Positions 23,901-32,829 of a stretch of DNA of 64,000 bases are shown here, one piece after another. Origin of the DNA: Owenia fusiformis (Eukaryota; Annelida; Polychaeta; Sabellida; Oweniidae); the NCBI GenBank assembly GCA_903813345.2, contig CAIIXF020000004.1, forward strand, positions 21,545,977-21,609,976, given 5' to 3'. Numbering within the stretch: position 1 is the stretch's first letter; every line of letters begins with the position of its first letter. A model generated the notes under the pieces. It did no database searches and was not told the origin of the DNA. It was given only the letters and a program-made list of their open reading frames with translations. The position numbers were made by a program, and so were the translations under genes.

Positions 23901-26007
23901 AAGATGGAACTTCATCAGGACTAGCAAGAGCGGGCGAAACTGCATTAAAATAGTGATCCTGCTCAGAAGGTGAATCACCTCTGGCAATAGGCTTTTTCAA
24001 TGAAGAATTTGCCTCAATAGATGACTGCTTGGCTTGAACAGAAGGCTGTTTCAATGAAGAATTTGCCTTTAAAATAGGATAAGGACCATCTTTAACAAGT
24101 GGTGAGTGACATTCATCATCAAACAAGGAGCTTAAAAACCCACTATCAAAGTCATCTCCCACAGACGAATCCCCGCTATTAGCTAACTTTTTAGCCATAG
24201 CCCTAGTAACAGCACAAGCAGGATATATATCAGAGTCCTCTTGGACAGAATCCTCAATAGAACAAGGCTGATCAGAAACAATGGGGTCTAATGATACCTT
24301 ACCCCCAGCTAAATCATTGCCTAAAAGCAATGCGACTCCTTCAACAGGAAGTTGTGGCCTAACACCAACAATAACTGGCCCTTTGACTAACTCTGATGTG
24401 ATATGAATACGATGGAGGGGAACTTTAGTAAAACCTAATTCAATGCCTTGCATCAAAATATGGGTACCTGTGAATGACTCCTCAGATAAAGGAAGGACAC
24501 CTTCTAACAACAAAGTCTGAGATGCACCCGTGTCTCTGAGAATCTTAATTGGCTTTGAATTGGTACCGTCACGTGACAGTGACACAGATCCTTCCGACAT
24601 GAAAGGCTTATAATCCTCCATAATATCACTATGAGTTGATTTCTCAGTATGAGTATATGAATCCCAAACAATGGGCTTTCTTGAAATGGGAACTGTAGCA
24701 CAACCATTTGAATGAGCAGAACCAGACATCTCTCTTCTATTCTTAATCCTATAGCATTCAGAAATAAGATGACCAGGCTTTTTACAATAGTTACAGGTGA
24801 CATTTGATTTTGGACCTGAAGAATTTGATTGATCTGATTTTGAGTTAGAACTCTGTGATGAATTAGACTGGTCTTTTGCTTTGTTTGATGTATTTGATGA
24901 TGAGTACTGATTTGATTTAGAGTCATATGAAGGTTTGTTACCCTGATAACCTCTAAAGTTTGTGTTAGGATTACCTTTGATAAAACTACCCTTATGAGTA
25001 AGAGCATAATCATCAGACAGGGTGGCAGCTTGACTTAAAGTTTCTACCTTGTGTTCATCTAAGTAAGTTCTAATGTGATACTGAACACAGTTTTTAAATT
25101 GTTCTATTAGCATAAGCTCTCTGAGCTTTTTAAACTCTTCAGATACATCTTTAGAGACAAGCCACCTGTCAAAAAGCTGCTCTTGCTCTCTAGCAAACTC
25201 AACATGGGTTTGGTCACTCTGCTTGTGGGCATTTCTAAATTTTTGTCTGTAAGCTTCTGGCACTAGTTCATAAGCTTTAAGAATCGCATTTTTAATAAGG
25301 TCATAATCAGAGCATACTTCTGCTGAGAGAGAGGCAAATATTTCACTTGCTTTACCAATGAATACACTCTGAAGCATAACTGGCCATGCAGATTTAGGCC
25401 AGTCTAGGCTCTGAGCGACTTTTTCAAAATGTGTAAAGTATTTATCAACATTTTTCTCTTGAAATTTAGGTACAAATTTGAGAAATTTTGAAGCGTCAAA
25501 CCTATTTTCAAAATGTTGATGCATAGTAGCATGTTCATCAGTTTTGGATTGAGCTTCTATCTCAAGACGTTTCAATTCAATTTCTCTTTGAATTTCTTGT
25601 TCTCTCATTTGTCTTTCATTTTCTCTTTTTTCTCTTTCATTTTGCATTTGCAATTCTTTCTCTCTCAATTCTCTAATTTCTCTTTCTTTTTGAATTTCTA
25701 ATTCTTTCTCTTTCAATTCTCTAATTTCTCTTTCTTTTTGAATTTCTAACTCTTTTTCTCTCAATTCAAGTTCTTTGAGCTTAATAGGATCAACATGCTC
25801 AACATGCTGGGCTGGCTGCTCAGGCAGAAGTGATTCTGCGACCAAATATTGAAGTACAAAGTTTTTAATTGTATCCTTTTTGTATGAGCTTTTGACTGAT
25901 AGCCCAACATGTTTTGCAATTGCCAGAAGTTCAGTTTTCTTTAAATCATCAAATTCCTCCAAAGAGGGCGCTTCTAAAAATGTCTCAACCTCAAAACTCA
26001 TTTTCAA
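20974..26007 (-). CDS. Gag-Pol polyprotein, Gmr1-like (PR-IN-RT-RH order)
   Basis: 1677 residues in one frame with no stop or frameshift between gag and pol. Visible order: SAP-like helical segment ~16-57; highly charged coiled coil ~75-155; capsid with a SCAN-like helical region ~172-340; CCHC zinc knuckle C405-C408-H413-C418; aspartic protease D492-T493-G494-A495; a serine-rich linker ~640-740; integrase zinc binding (H819, H826, C856, C859) and catalytic D890, D949, E985 (35 residues between the last two); GPY/F-type region around G1123; reverse transcriptase ~1262-1460 with D1352 and the YIDD box 1412-1415; RNase H with D1561, E1602, D1629 and D1672 close to the C terminus. All catalytic residues I looked for are present. 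Start chosen at the first ATG, 76 bp after the primer binding site. It could be shortened by two residues (M1 or M3). Proteolytic processing by the encoded protease is inferred from the family. Confidence 0.97.
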   Translation of the reverse strand: MKMSFEVETFLEAPSLEEFDDLKKTELLAIAKHVGLSVKSSYKKDTIKNFVLQYLVAESLLPEQPAQHVEHVDPIKLKELELREKELEIQKEREIRELKEKELEIQKEREIRELREKELQMQNEREKRENERQMREQEIQREIELKRLEIEAQSKTDEHATMHQHFENRFDASKFLKFVPKFQEKNVDKYFTHFEKVAQSLDWPKSAWPVMLQSVFIGKASEIFASLSAEVCSDYDLIKNAILKAYELVPEAYRQKFRNAHKQSDQTHVEFAREQEQLFDRWLVSKDVSEEFKKLRELMLIEQFKNCVQYHIRTYLDEHKVETLSQAATLSDDYALTHKGSFIKGNPNTNFRGYQGNKPSYDSKSNQYSSSNTSNKAKDQSNSSQSSNSKSDQSNSSGPKSNVTCNYCKKPGHLISECYRIKNRREMSGSAHSNGCATVPISRKPIVWDSYTHTEKSTHSDIMEDYKPFMSEGSVSLSRDGTNSKPIKILRDTGASQTLLLEGVLPLSEESFTGTHILMQGIELGFTKVPLHRIHITSELVKGPVIVGVRPQLPVEGVALLLGNDLAGGKVSLDPIVSDQPCSIEDSVQEDSDIYPACAVTRAMAKKLANSGDSSVGDDFDSGFLSSLFDDECHSPLVKDGPYPILKANSSLKQPSVQAKQSSIEANSSLKKPIARGDSPSEQDHYFNAVSPALASPDEVPSSSASVHEVSSPPCSEVTSSSSSEVSSSISDSDSLKNDPHSKHMLIYEQEHDPSLIDLHKRCLTIDEADKVPVCFYKKDGILMRKWRPPEASPEDDWTIVHQIVVPKSYHKEILSLAHDSPMAGHLGVTKTYHKILNHFYWPKLKQDVQEYCRSCHTCQMVGKPNQKIPTAPLHPIPAFDEPFSKVLIDCVGPLPKTKSGNQYLLTILCMATRFPEAIPLRNIKAKNIVKSLIKFFTLVGLPKDLQSDQGSNFMSGLFQQVMDTLGIKQCKSSAYHPESQGALERYHQTLKTMIRAFCFEYEKDWDEGIPLLLFATREAKQESLGFSPFELVFGHSVRGPLKLLKEKWLSETEKFNLLNYVTGFKERLSKACEIAKENLLNSQDKMKTWYDRKVKERSFQPGDKVLILLPLQTNPLQAKFYGPYVVDSKVNDLNYIVKTPDRRKETQLCHINMMKRYFEPDKEPGSVKPVVTLAPALVKETDLQDSDDITYTDLDYEDIKGLSRLKNSEVLSNLDHKLHHVTNDQKQQVTKLIHEFTDIFSDVPTKTSIAYHDVEVQDVTPIKQHAYRVNPSKSEDLRAEVNYMLENDIIEKSNSPWSSPAFIVPKSNGGRRLVVNYIKVNRVTKTDSYPIPRIDDCIDKIGTAKYVSKFDLLKGFLGVPLTERAKQVSAFVTPDGLYQFKVMPFGMKNAPATFQRMMNGLLADLENTGVYIDDVIVYSDTFDEHMCLLRKLFERISLANLTINLAKSEFCKATVEYLGHVVGQGQVKPVSAKVESITQLPAPTNKKELMRSLGMAGFYRKFCPNFSSIALPLTNLLGKNIKYVWSEQCHTAFDKIKAILSEEPVLVAPDFSKPFKIQVDASDVGMGAVLLQEKDGIDHPVCYYSKKFDKHQKNYSTIEKECLALLLSLQHFEVYVSAPVHAVTVFTDHNPLTFLHRMKNKNRRLLRWSLLLSEYNLDIRHIKGKDNLIADTLSRV

Positions 26008-26083
26008 TTAATTGCTGTCTTCACAATTTAAATGTGCAAGTTTTAGATTTTGAAATATTTGAATTTGTGCTTGTTGTAGTTGG

Positions 26084-26101
26084 ATCCCGGACGAGCCCCC
26101 A
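26084..26101 (-). other. Primer binding site, tRNA-Pro type
   Basis: On the minus strand, five bases after the 5' LTR, the sequence is TGGGGGCTCGTCCGGGAT. This 18-mer is the well-known site complementary to the 3' end of tRNA-Pro, also used by gammaretroviruses. It sets the start of minus-strand DNA synthesis and confirms the LTR boundary at 26107. Confidence 0.92.
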
Positions 26102-26106
26102 ATTTC

Positions 26107-26913
26107 TGTTACGTTCGAAAATAACAGAAAGTAAAAACAGCAATTAAAATATAACAATGTACAGTAATATATTTTTGAAAACTAAATGCGATGACAATAA
26201 TATATAAAAGTCAATACTTATGATACGTAGATGTAGAGAAATGATACGCCTGTCTCTTGATGTCGATAAATATCCTTGAGAATGTTCCAGATCACGAAGC
26301 GTTTCAATAATCGTTAATAATGCTCCAATGTTTGTAATAATCCAATAATGTTTGTTGTAATCCTATAATGTTCGTATCCAATAATGTTTGATGATAATCC
26401 ACAAATGTTTGATGATAATCCACAAATGTTTATGATAATCCACGAATGTATATGATAATCCCTATATAGTGTGTGTTATAATATATGTCCATATAAAGTC
26501 CTCAGGTTGTATGTTTGCACTGTTATAAATGTTCCCAAAGTAGGTGTCTGTAATTTTCTGCTAAGAAGATGTCCTTTGATAAACTTTGAAATTCTGCTGA
26601 CAGCCCAAATCAGCTCTCTCATTATATAGTGCAAAGGCATAGTCCAGATGCTTCAAGAAGTTATGTTTTCTAGAAAATAACACTGATTGGACATCTTAAG
26701 TCACATGATTCAATCTTGATTAAATGATTACAGTTCCAGTACTTTCTAGAAGGCCAAGAGTTAATGAGTCATTCAGTTCAGTTATGTTTACAAGATACAC
26801 AATATAATGTCATTGTGACCTTGACTTGACCTAAGATCTCTAATGAAGATCAGTTACAGTATATGCATATTGATAAACTTAATGTGAATATAATATAATA
26901 TAATACTGTAACA
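26107..26913 (-). repeat. 5' LTR of the Gmr1-like element
   Basis: 807 bp, upstream LTR in element orientation, matching the copy at 19876-20682 without visible difference. The equivalent TATATAA lies at 26622-26628 on the minus strand and would drive the element's transcript. Confidence 0.96.
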
Positions 26914-26954
26914 GTTCAAAGAGTTATGGAGCACTCTTAATGCCTTTACTTAAT

Positions 26955-27560
26955 TGTCCTACATGTTATTGATTTGCATTTGCGTTTCTGCCATTGTGTT
27001 CTGGAGCCTCTTTTTATTTACTGTACTAGTAACCGGATCATGGATACTTTTGCATTGGGCAGTTCTTAATGGGGCAGTATATATAAATACAAAAAAAACA
27101 ATTGGATGATTTGGATTCATGTTATTGTATGTTAGAACTTTTTTATTCAAATTTTTTAGAAGTTATCAGATGATGGACACATTTATGTTCGACTGTTCCA
27201 GTGTGCCAATAGAATGAATACATATTACAGATTATATGAATAAAAGACAAAATGGATGATTTGGATTTGCATTTTTGTTATTATGTTTTTTAGTTTCTTT
27301 TTTTATTATTCCTTTTTTTATTCATAGAAAAACATTTGAAAGCAGTTACATTAACATATACAATATACATAATATCATAGAAGTCACACAATTTTCCATC
27401 ATATTCTTTTTTTTATTCACTTGATTTATTTGCCAGATCACGGACACTTGCAATGTACAGTTAAAGTTTGGCAATATATATTGGAAAATGAATAAAAAAG
27501 ACAAATGGCTGATTTGTTTGTATTTCTGCTATTGCATTTTAGAGAGGTTAAATTTTTTTC
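26955..27560. repeat. Degenerate tandem repeat, ~210-bp unit, about three copies
   Basis: Blocks sharing GATTTG(C/T)ATTT(G/C), a TCATGGACAC-like segment, a GCCAATA/GGCAATATAT segment and AATGGATGATTTGGAT recur at about 26975, 27270 and 27515. Strongly diverged and non-coding. Confidence 0.5.
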
Positions 27561-27698
27561 CCACTTTGTTTATAATCTGGAACCCGTTTCAAAGGTGGAA
27601 CAATGGAAAGTCAAGTGTAGCTGATAACTAGGCACAACCTGTATTACCATCAAACACACACAGTTCAAATCATACATATCAATATTTCTTTCAACATA

Positions 27699-27864
27699 CA
27701 GTGAAACCTGTTAAGTGGAAGACCTCTAGAAGTAGAACACCTCTGTTAGTGGAACCCAAGACCAATTAACTAACAAATGTTGAATGAATCACTGGAAGTG
27801 GAACACCTCTCAAGTGGAACACCTTTTAGAGGTTCCAAAAGCTTTCCACTTAGACAGGTTTTGC
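27699..27864. mobile_element. pogo/Tc1-like MITE, 166 bp
   Basis: It begins CAGTGAAACCTGTTAAGTGG and ends CCACTTAGACAGGTTTTGC, an inverted pair, and is flanked by TA on both sides. It has the same 166-bp length as the copy at 9340-9505. Non-coding; it would need a transposase supplied elsewhere. Confidence 0.8.
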
Positions 27865-28437
27865 TAGATTTATGCATTAACTTTAGCAACTTTATTCATG
27901 AGAGTTTCCTACAATTTAGAATTAGAATGAGGTAATAAATCTATCTAAAATCAATTGATTTAAGCTCTTACAATCTTCTTGTTTATTTTGATGTTGTCCT
28001 GAATATGTGCTACTCAGTAGATTTCTCACTTGAACAATAAATTACAATAAGAATTGAGGGTGCTCAATGATTACTAATGATTCTGTTGGGTTAAATGCAA
28101 TGCTAATAAATGTTTGAAGTGCCATGCTTAAATTGTATTTTATTTGTATATATTTATGTAACCACCAATTTGGTGACAATACTTCTTTTACATCATATTT
28201 ACAGAGGTTCCAAAATTGAAGAAATATATGTAATGAGACGGTGACATCTACTTGATCCCTGTTGGTATCAGTACTCGTAGTACTATTCAGCTTGTTACAT
28301 TTCTCAAATTTGACATGTCATTAATTTATATATCAAAACCATAATGTTTCTGATATGAAACTGTCAGATTCTAAATCAAATCTATTTGATGAGAATCCTA
28401 TAGAAACTGATAGCTATCTTCCCAAAAGTTATCCTGA
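27865..28437. other. Non-coding sequence, nothing recognised
   Basis: No coding frame or defined repeat recognised. Confidence 0.5.
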
Positions 28438-28440
28438 TAT

Positions 28441-28610
28441 CCGTCTGCTCCTGTTCATTTTACTCGATTTCTCTCTAAAATTTGAAAGTCGTGTCTGATT
28501 TTTTTGCATTTCCATACAATTTGGAATATTATCTAAATTGCTGTTTACTTTATTGCTTGCTGATTCTAGTCTTTATCACTCTTTTTCAAATTTTAAAATA
28601 TGCCCATCGG
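28441..28610 (+). repeat. Dispersed ~150-bp repeat family, full copy
   Basis: Forward copy from CCGTCTGCTCCTGTTC through CTCTAAAATTTGAAAG to a TCACTCTTTTTCAAATTTT end. It shows the family also lies on the right side of the retrotransposon. Confidence 0.72.
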
Positions 28611-28851
28611 AATTTTTTACATGGGTTGTACCAAACATATTTAACATGAGTAATGTTTCAAGTGACATTTTGTAAATGATTGGGCTCATCTTCTTTTTGT
28701 CAGTGTACTTGTACAAGTTAAATGATTTCTGATCTTATCACTCAAATCATTTTGTATCTTCACTTTCATATTTTCATTCATATGTTGCTGGATATTTATT
28801 CTGCTCATAATGATTGCAGTACCATGTACATGTTTATCATTATATATTAGG

Positions 28852-29018
28852 CAGGGGTTTCACTAGAATTTCTCACAATAGGGTAAATAAATGAAAACAA
28901 CAGGCAAAATTTATGGAAATCATAAATTTAATATGGAAAAGTTGAAAGGTAACAACAGGCAACCTTGTGAAAACAATTGGTGAAAATCGCATTTTGTCTG
29001 CTGCTAATGAAACCCCTG
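28852..29018. mobile_element. hAT-like MITE, 167 bp
   Basis: Begins CAGGGGTTTCACTAG and ends CTAATGAAACCCCTG, an inverted repeat of 15 bp with one mismatch. Flanks ATATTAGG and AT-TTAGG are nearly the same and could be a decayed 8-bp duplication, the length expected for hAT elements. Non-coding. Confidence 0.72.
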
Positions 29019-29474
29019 ATTTAGGTATCTTGCTGAATTATAGATAGTTTGTATATTGATGCCATCTATTAGTCAAAATCATATTTGTTGTTTCTCTTAC
29101 AAGTGCATCAGCATGTATCTCAACAAATTAATTTGATTTGTTCTTTGTAGATATCTGACTGATTTATTGAACCTCTGCATATGAGCGCCATCTTTTAATT
29201 TAGCAACAATCTAATTTGTTTCACTTTGATTTAACATAATAAAAATCTCTGCAAATTAATAAACATATATGTTGTAGTTTGCCATCTTTAGTGAACAGGT
29301 GAATGTGATCGGCGGTTGGCAATCAGCATCTGTTACAATATTGTGAGCAACTAGGTGATGACATTTTTTCATGTTAATGCCTTGTTATATCATAAGCTAC
29401 ACCCCCCTTCAAAAGTTTAGAAACTATAAGTCTCCATTTAGTCCATAAGTTCTTACATTGCATATAATATACAT

Positions 29475-31172
29475 GGAAAATTCCAGACTAATGGAAAATT
29501 CCAAACTTATGGAAATTTCCACTTTTATTGATCTAAATGTTTATACTTGTACTTTCAGGTAAATGGACTCTGGGCCTAGAACTGTGTATTCTATATTCCT
29601 TCAGTGATGTCATGCTGTGTACCTCTTCAATCATGCATATGTGCTGCATATCTCTCGACAGATACCTCGGCATACGGAACCCTTTAAAGACTCGCAATAA
29701 ATCAATGAGGATAGTCATTGTGAAGATTGTAATAGTGTGGGTGATATCTCTGGCTATATCTAGCCCAATAGTGATACTAGGAATACTTGACCCCATCAAC
29801 GTACTCGATGAAGTGCACGGAATGTGTGGGATTGCTAATATTAATTTCCGCATTTATGGGTCTATCAGTGCATTCTTTATTCCTCTTTTGATAATGGTCG
29901 TAACATACTCATTAACGATTCACCTGTTATGGGGATTGGCACAGAAAGCCAATGGGAATCCTGGGAAGGATGGGCGAGGGCCCATGATGAGGCGATCAAA
30001 ATCAAAAAGTCGACGTAAAGTTTCAACAAAAAATAATCATGTTTGTTTCAATAAAGAAATGTGTGACAGTGACAATAATCTACACAGTCTTCCTCCTGAA
30101 ATCCCACCTCCAAAAATGAGTCATAAACTCATGAGAAAAGCAGCATTTATGAAGTCAACAAGTTTAGATGAGTTAGACTCTGGTTGTACTATCAATGGCA
30201 GTATGAGAAATGGACACGAAGTTTATACAAAGAATGGAAATTTCCGGAAGAATGGAAAATTCCGAAAATTAAATAGTGCTGACCATGATGATGGACCTAG
30301 TGAGTTAGAACTGTTAAATACAAGTCCAACAAACAGTGAAAGTTCAGACCAAGGGAGCCCACCGGAACATCACAAAATTAAAAATAAACTCATGACGCCA
30401 CGTGTGAAAGCTGTGGCAGCCTTCCTAAATACTCGTAGCATAAACACAAAAAAGTCTGCAGCTGTAAGAACAGAGCAAAAGGCTGCAAAAGTTTTAGGTG
30501 TTATATTTGTTATTTTTATCTGTTGTTGGGTGCCGTTTTTTGTTGTGAATGTCACGACAGCAATCTGTGACATTCTAGAGTATAGACTTACAATGGATCC
30601 GATATTGTTCACTGTGTTCTTATGGCTTGGGTATGTCTCAAGTACCATCAACCCTATCATATACACAATATTTAATAAGAACTTCCGTAAAGCCTTCAAA
30701 CTGCTGATGAAATGCCAATGGGCTGAGCTACGCAACCCTTCACCATTAAATTTCTTGGTTGCTAATGGATACACCACATATGCCGTGACCAGTTATGCAG
30801 CATATCGCTTCCGATCAAACACACCAACTATTGCAGAAATGCAGGAGTATAGCAAACAGACCTCAGCATCATAAATAATGGATCTGATAAGTGGAAATTT
30901 CCATTATGATGATTTGTGGAAATTTCCATCATGAATTGTGGAAATTTCCGTTACATCGTTATATGATATAGGATCCAGATATTCCAGTCATCATTGACAC
31001 TTTGGTTACTCTAAATTATGTTCTTTAAAACATGCTAGCTTTAATTGAGACAATTTATAAAACAAAGATTCACATTAGATGATCATTATTCCATTGAACC
31101 TTAGCATGGAAAATTCCATACACATACAATTACATAATGTGCAGACCCACTGAATAAGGCAAGGAAAATTCC
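29475..31172. other. Cluster of ten GGAAAWTTCC palindromes
   Basis: The 10-bp palindrome GGAAATTTCC or its close partner GGAAAATTCC occurs at 29475, 29493, 29511, 30236, 30254, 30893, 30918, 30940, 31108 and 31163. They lie upstream of, inside and downstream of the receptor exon. Six of them sit in two tight groups of three at spacings of 18 and 22-25 bp. The motif resembles a Rel/NF-kB-type site and also contains GAANNTTC, the paired heat-shock-element half-sites. Function is unproven. Confidence 0.6.
29559..30874 (+). CDS. HTR2: Serotonin 5-HT2-like receptor, 3' terminal coding exon
   Basis: Rhodopsin-family amine GPCR from the extracellular end of TM3 to the stop. A splice acceptor TTGTACTTTCAG ends at 29558; the exon opens in phase 1 (GT, then AAA TGG). 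The ATG at 29537 lies in the intron and is not a start. Counting in that frame from 29537: disulfide cysteine C17, amine-binding aspartate D24 (3.32), DRY 41-43, the 5-HT2-like stretch SIMHMCCISLDRY, TM5 GSISAFFIP (Ala at 5.46), a long third intracellular loop of ~150 residues with basic and serine-rich parts, TM6 CWVPFF followed by VVN (Asn 6.55), TM7 WLGY...NPIIY, and a ~70-residue tail with cysteine C-terminal to helix 8. These features best fit the Gq-coupled 5-HT2 subfamily; another amine receptor cannot be excluded. TM1-TM2 must be in an upstream exon that I could not locate; the LTR element may lie in that intron. Confidence 0.9.
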
Positions 31173-31301
31173 ATATAAAGTTATATTATTACTTAATGGA
31201 CGATTCCGTTTGAATTATATGACTATATACATGTATCAACTAAAATACCAAATGAATTAAGTACACTTGTATAGAGTTTTAGCTGTATACGATCATTCTC
31301 A

Positions 31302-31307
31302 AATAAA
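31302..31307 (+). terminator. Possible polyadenylation signal of the receptor gene
   Basis: An AATAAA lies about 430 bp after the stop codon in TCTCAAATAAAAATAAC. It is the first clear hexamer seen downstream and would give a short 3' UTR that includes five of the GGAAAWTTCC motifs. Confidence 0.4.
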
Positions 31308-31319
31308 AATAACTTATTT

Positions 31320-32080
31320 ATTATATTTTTTCATTTGTTAGTTTGTTTGCACAAACAAATTATTTATATGTCATATTTGATCAATTGTATAAATGTTATG
31401 TATTTATCCCACTTCAACCTGAGCATAGTGTCTATGTCTAAAGTAAGTCAACGACTAAAACTACTGTACATGTACATGTGTATGCTCTATAATTAGTGAC
31501 AAATTTAATCAAAGTGTTTAAAAGACTCTCTGCTTGATACAGCAATACTCATAAAGACTGGCATTGAAAGTTTAATTTCCATATCTCTATTTATGTACTT
31601 ACTTTTGGATGAATAATACATGGAGAATATCAGATCTTTTTTAACAATATCAGTATCAATCTACAAGGTGATAAAATGATATCACAAGAAATGATCTGAT
31701 ATTGGGGTTATTTCATGATTATTGTGTCCATATTATTGTGTGAAATTTAATTTTTTTACCATAAAGTTGTGTGCCGGATAAACACTATCAGTTGCATATG
31801 GTGCTCACAACAATTTTCTGTAAAATATCACATGAATCTTCATAATATCAGAATTATAACTGGCTGTTATTGTATTATGACACGATAATCATAGGATATA
31901 TAGGAATATATATGAGTACTTGACATTTAATGGCCACTAAGGTAATGCAAAGTGGATAAAATAAAGTTAAAATATAAATAAATGTTAATAAGATCGTGGA
32001 ATATTACCAGAAGCTTTCGTATATTTCGGGATCTTTAGGATTATTGTACCCTAATCTGCACTCTAAAATCATTAAATATG
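31320..32080. other. Non-coding sequence, nothing recognised
   Basis: AT-rich sequence downstream of the receptor exon, without recognised features. Confidence 0.5.
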
Positions 32081-32084
32081 AGTA

Positions 32085-32290
32085 TGGTAAATTATGAATT
32101 TGGTACATTACCTTGAGTATGGACAATTACATTACTATGAGTATGGTACATCACAATGAGTATGGTACATTACCATGGGTATTATACATTACTATGAGTA
32201 CAGTATATTACCATAATTATTGAGCATGGTACATTACTATGAGTATGGTACATAGTCATTACTTGAGTATGTTAGATAACTATGATTATA
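32085..32290. repeat. Minisatellite, ~19-bp unit (left part)
   Basis: Degenerate copies of GAGTATGGTACATTACTAT. The same array resumes at 32830, so the recombinase relic appears to have been inserted into it. Confidence 0.8.
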
Positions 32291-32318
32291 ATATCATTGC
32301 TAGAATTTGTGTCCTTTG

Positions 32319-32395
32319 ATTGGCTGATTCAGTACCATGTGATCAAAAATACCAAAGCGTATTTCACAGCTCTCTTAATTTTTGAATTATAAAAG
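32319..32395 (+). promoter_or_regulatory. CCAAT and TATA boxes of the recombinase relic
   Basis: ATTGGCT at 32319-32325 and a canonical TATAAAAG at 32388-32395 lie 156 and 87 bp before the ATG at 32475, a plausible RNA polymerase II core promoter carried by the element. Confidence 0.5.
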
Positions 32396-32474
32396 ACGTA
32401 TTGCCCGGCGTATTGCCCGCCCGGGAATTCTGAATCGTCCCGTTTCGTCCAGTACAGTTGTGACGTGCATTAAA

Positions 32475-32803
32475 ATGGCAGACGGAAAAAGATTTAAAAG
32501 TCTGAATTCCGATGCAAAGAACGACATCTTGAGATGTGTGCATTCTAAAAACACCATTAAATCGACGGAAAGTCTTGGAACATTTTCAAGTGTTATGTGG
32601 ACGAAAAAGATAACGAAGTAGACGTTAAATCTATCGATAAAATCGTTCTGGATGGAATTTTAGAGGGTTTTTTTCTTGAACCCCGAACGAAGGATGGGGA
32701 ATATTACAAGGGTGCCAGTCTGCAAAGTAAGCGAATAATGTCTAGCAATGATATATATATTGGGCTGCGGGCAATACATGCTGCAAAAATCATTGAAAGA
32801 TGA
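32475..32803 (+). pseudogene. Crypton/DUF3504-type tyrosine recombinase fragment, frameshifted
   Basis: Starting at ATG 32475 (AAAATGG context) a frame opens with MADGKRFKSLNSDAKNDIL and a segment KNTIKSTESL. A one-base shift near 32587 moves the rest into the frame ending at 32803 (DEKDNEVD ... LEGFFLEPRTKDGEYYKG.SLQS). This order, NT.KST followed by a DG.Y...SL segment, is the N-terminal core-binding part of the DUF3504/KIAA1958-like tyrosine recombinases derived from Cryptons. Only about 110 residues remain; the catalytic domain with its R-H-R-Y residues is absent. GTATTGCCCG at 32399 and 32412 and the inverted form CGGGCAATAC at 32768 bracket it. Family call from pattern memory, moderately sure. 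Confidence 0.55.
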
Positions 32804-32829
32804 ACAGGTATTGCCCTCCATAGAATGAA

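Larger units (their letters stand above)
19876..26913 (-). mobile_element. Complete Gmr1-like Ty3/gypsy LTR retrotransposon
   Basis: A full-length 7038-bp element on the minus strand. Both 807-bp LTRs begin TGTTAC and end GTAACA and show no difference by eye over their whole length. The insertion is flanked by a 4-bp duplication, GTTC (19872-19875 and 26914-26917). Internal parts in transcription order are a primer binding site, a single uninterrupted Gag-Pol frame with protease, integrase, reverse transcriptase and RNase H, and a polypurine tract. Integrase lying before reverse transcriptase is the Ty1/copia-like order known within Ty3/gypsy from the Gmr1 group. Identical LTRs, intact ends and an open frame indicate a very recent insertion, probably by a still competent element. 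Confidence 0.97.

Noticed and set aside
24504-25013. 169-codon frame overlapping gag
   Set aside because: A shadow in another frame of the Gag-Pol gene, with no family resemblance.
20974-26007. Integrase-before-reverse-transcriptase order as an assembly error or rearranged copy
   Set aside because: The frame is continuous and all domains are complete; this order is the normal one for Gmr1-group elements.
29537-29558. ATG at 29537 as start of the receptor gene
   Set aside because: It lies before a splice acceptor; the protein would begin in TM3 and lack TM1-TM2. The segment is intron.
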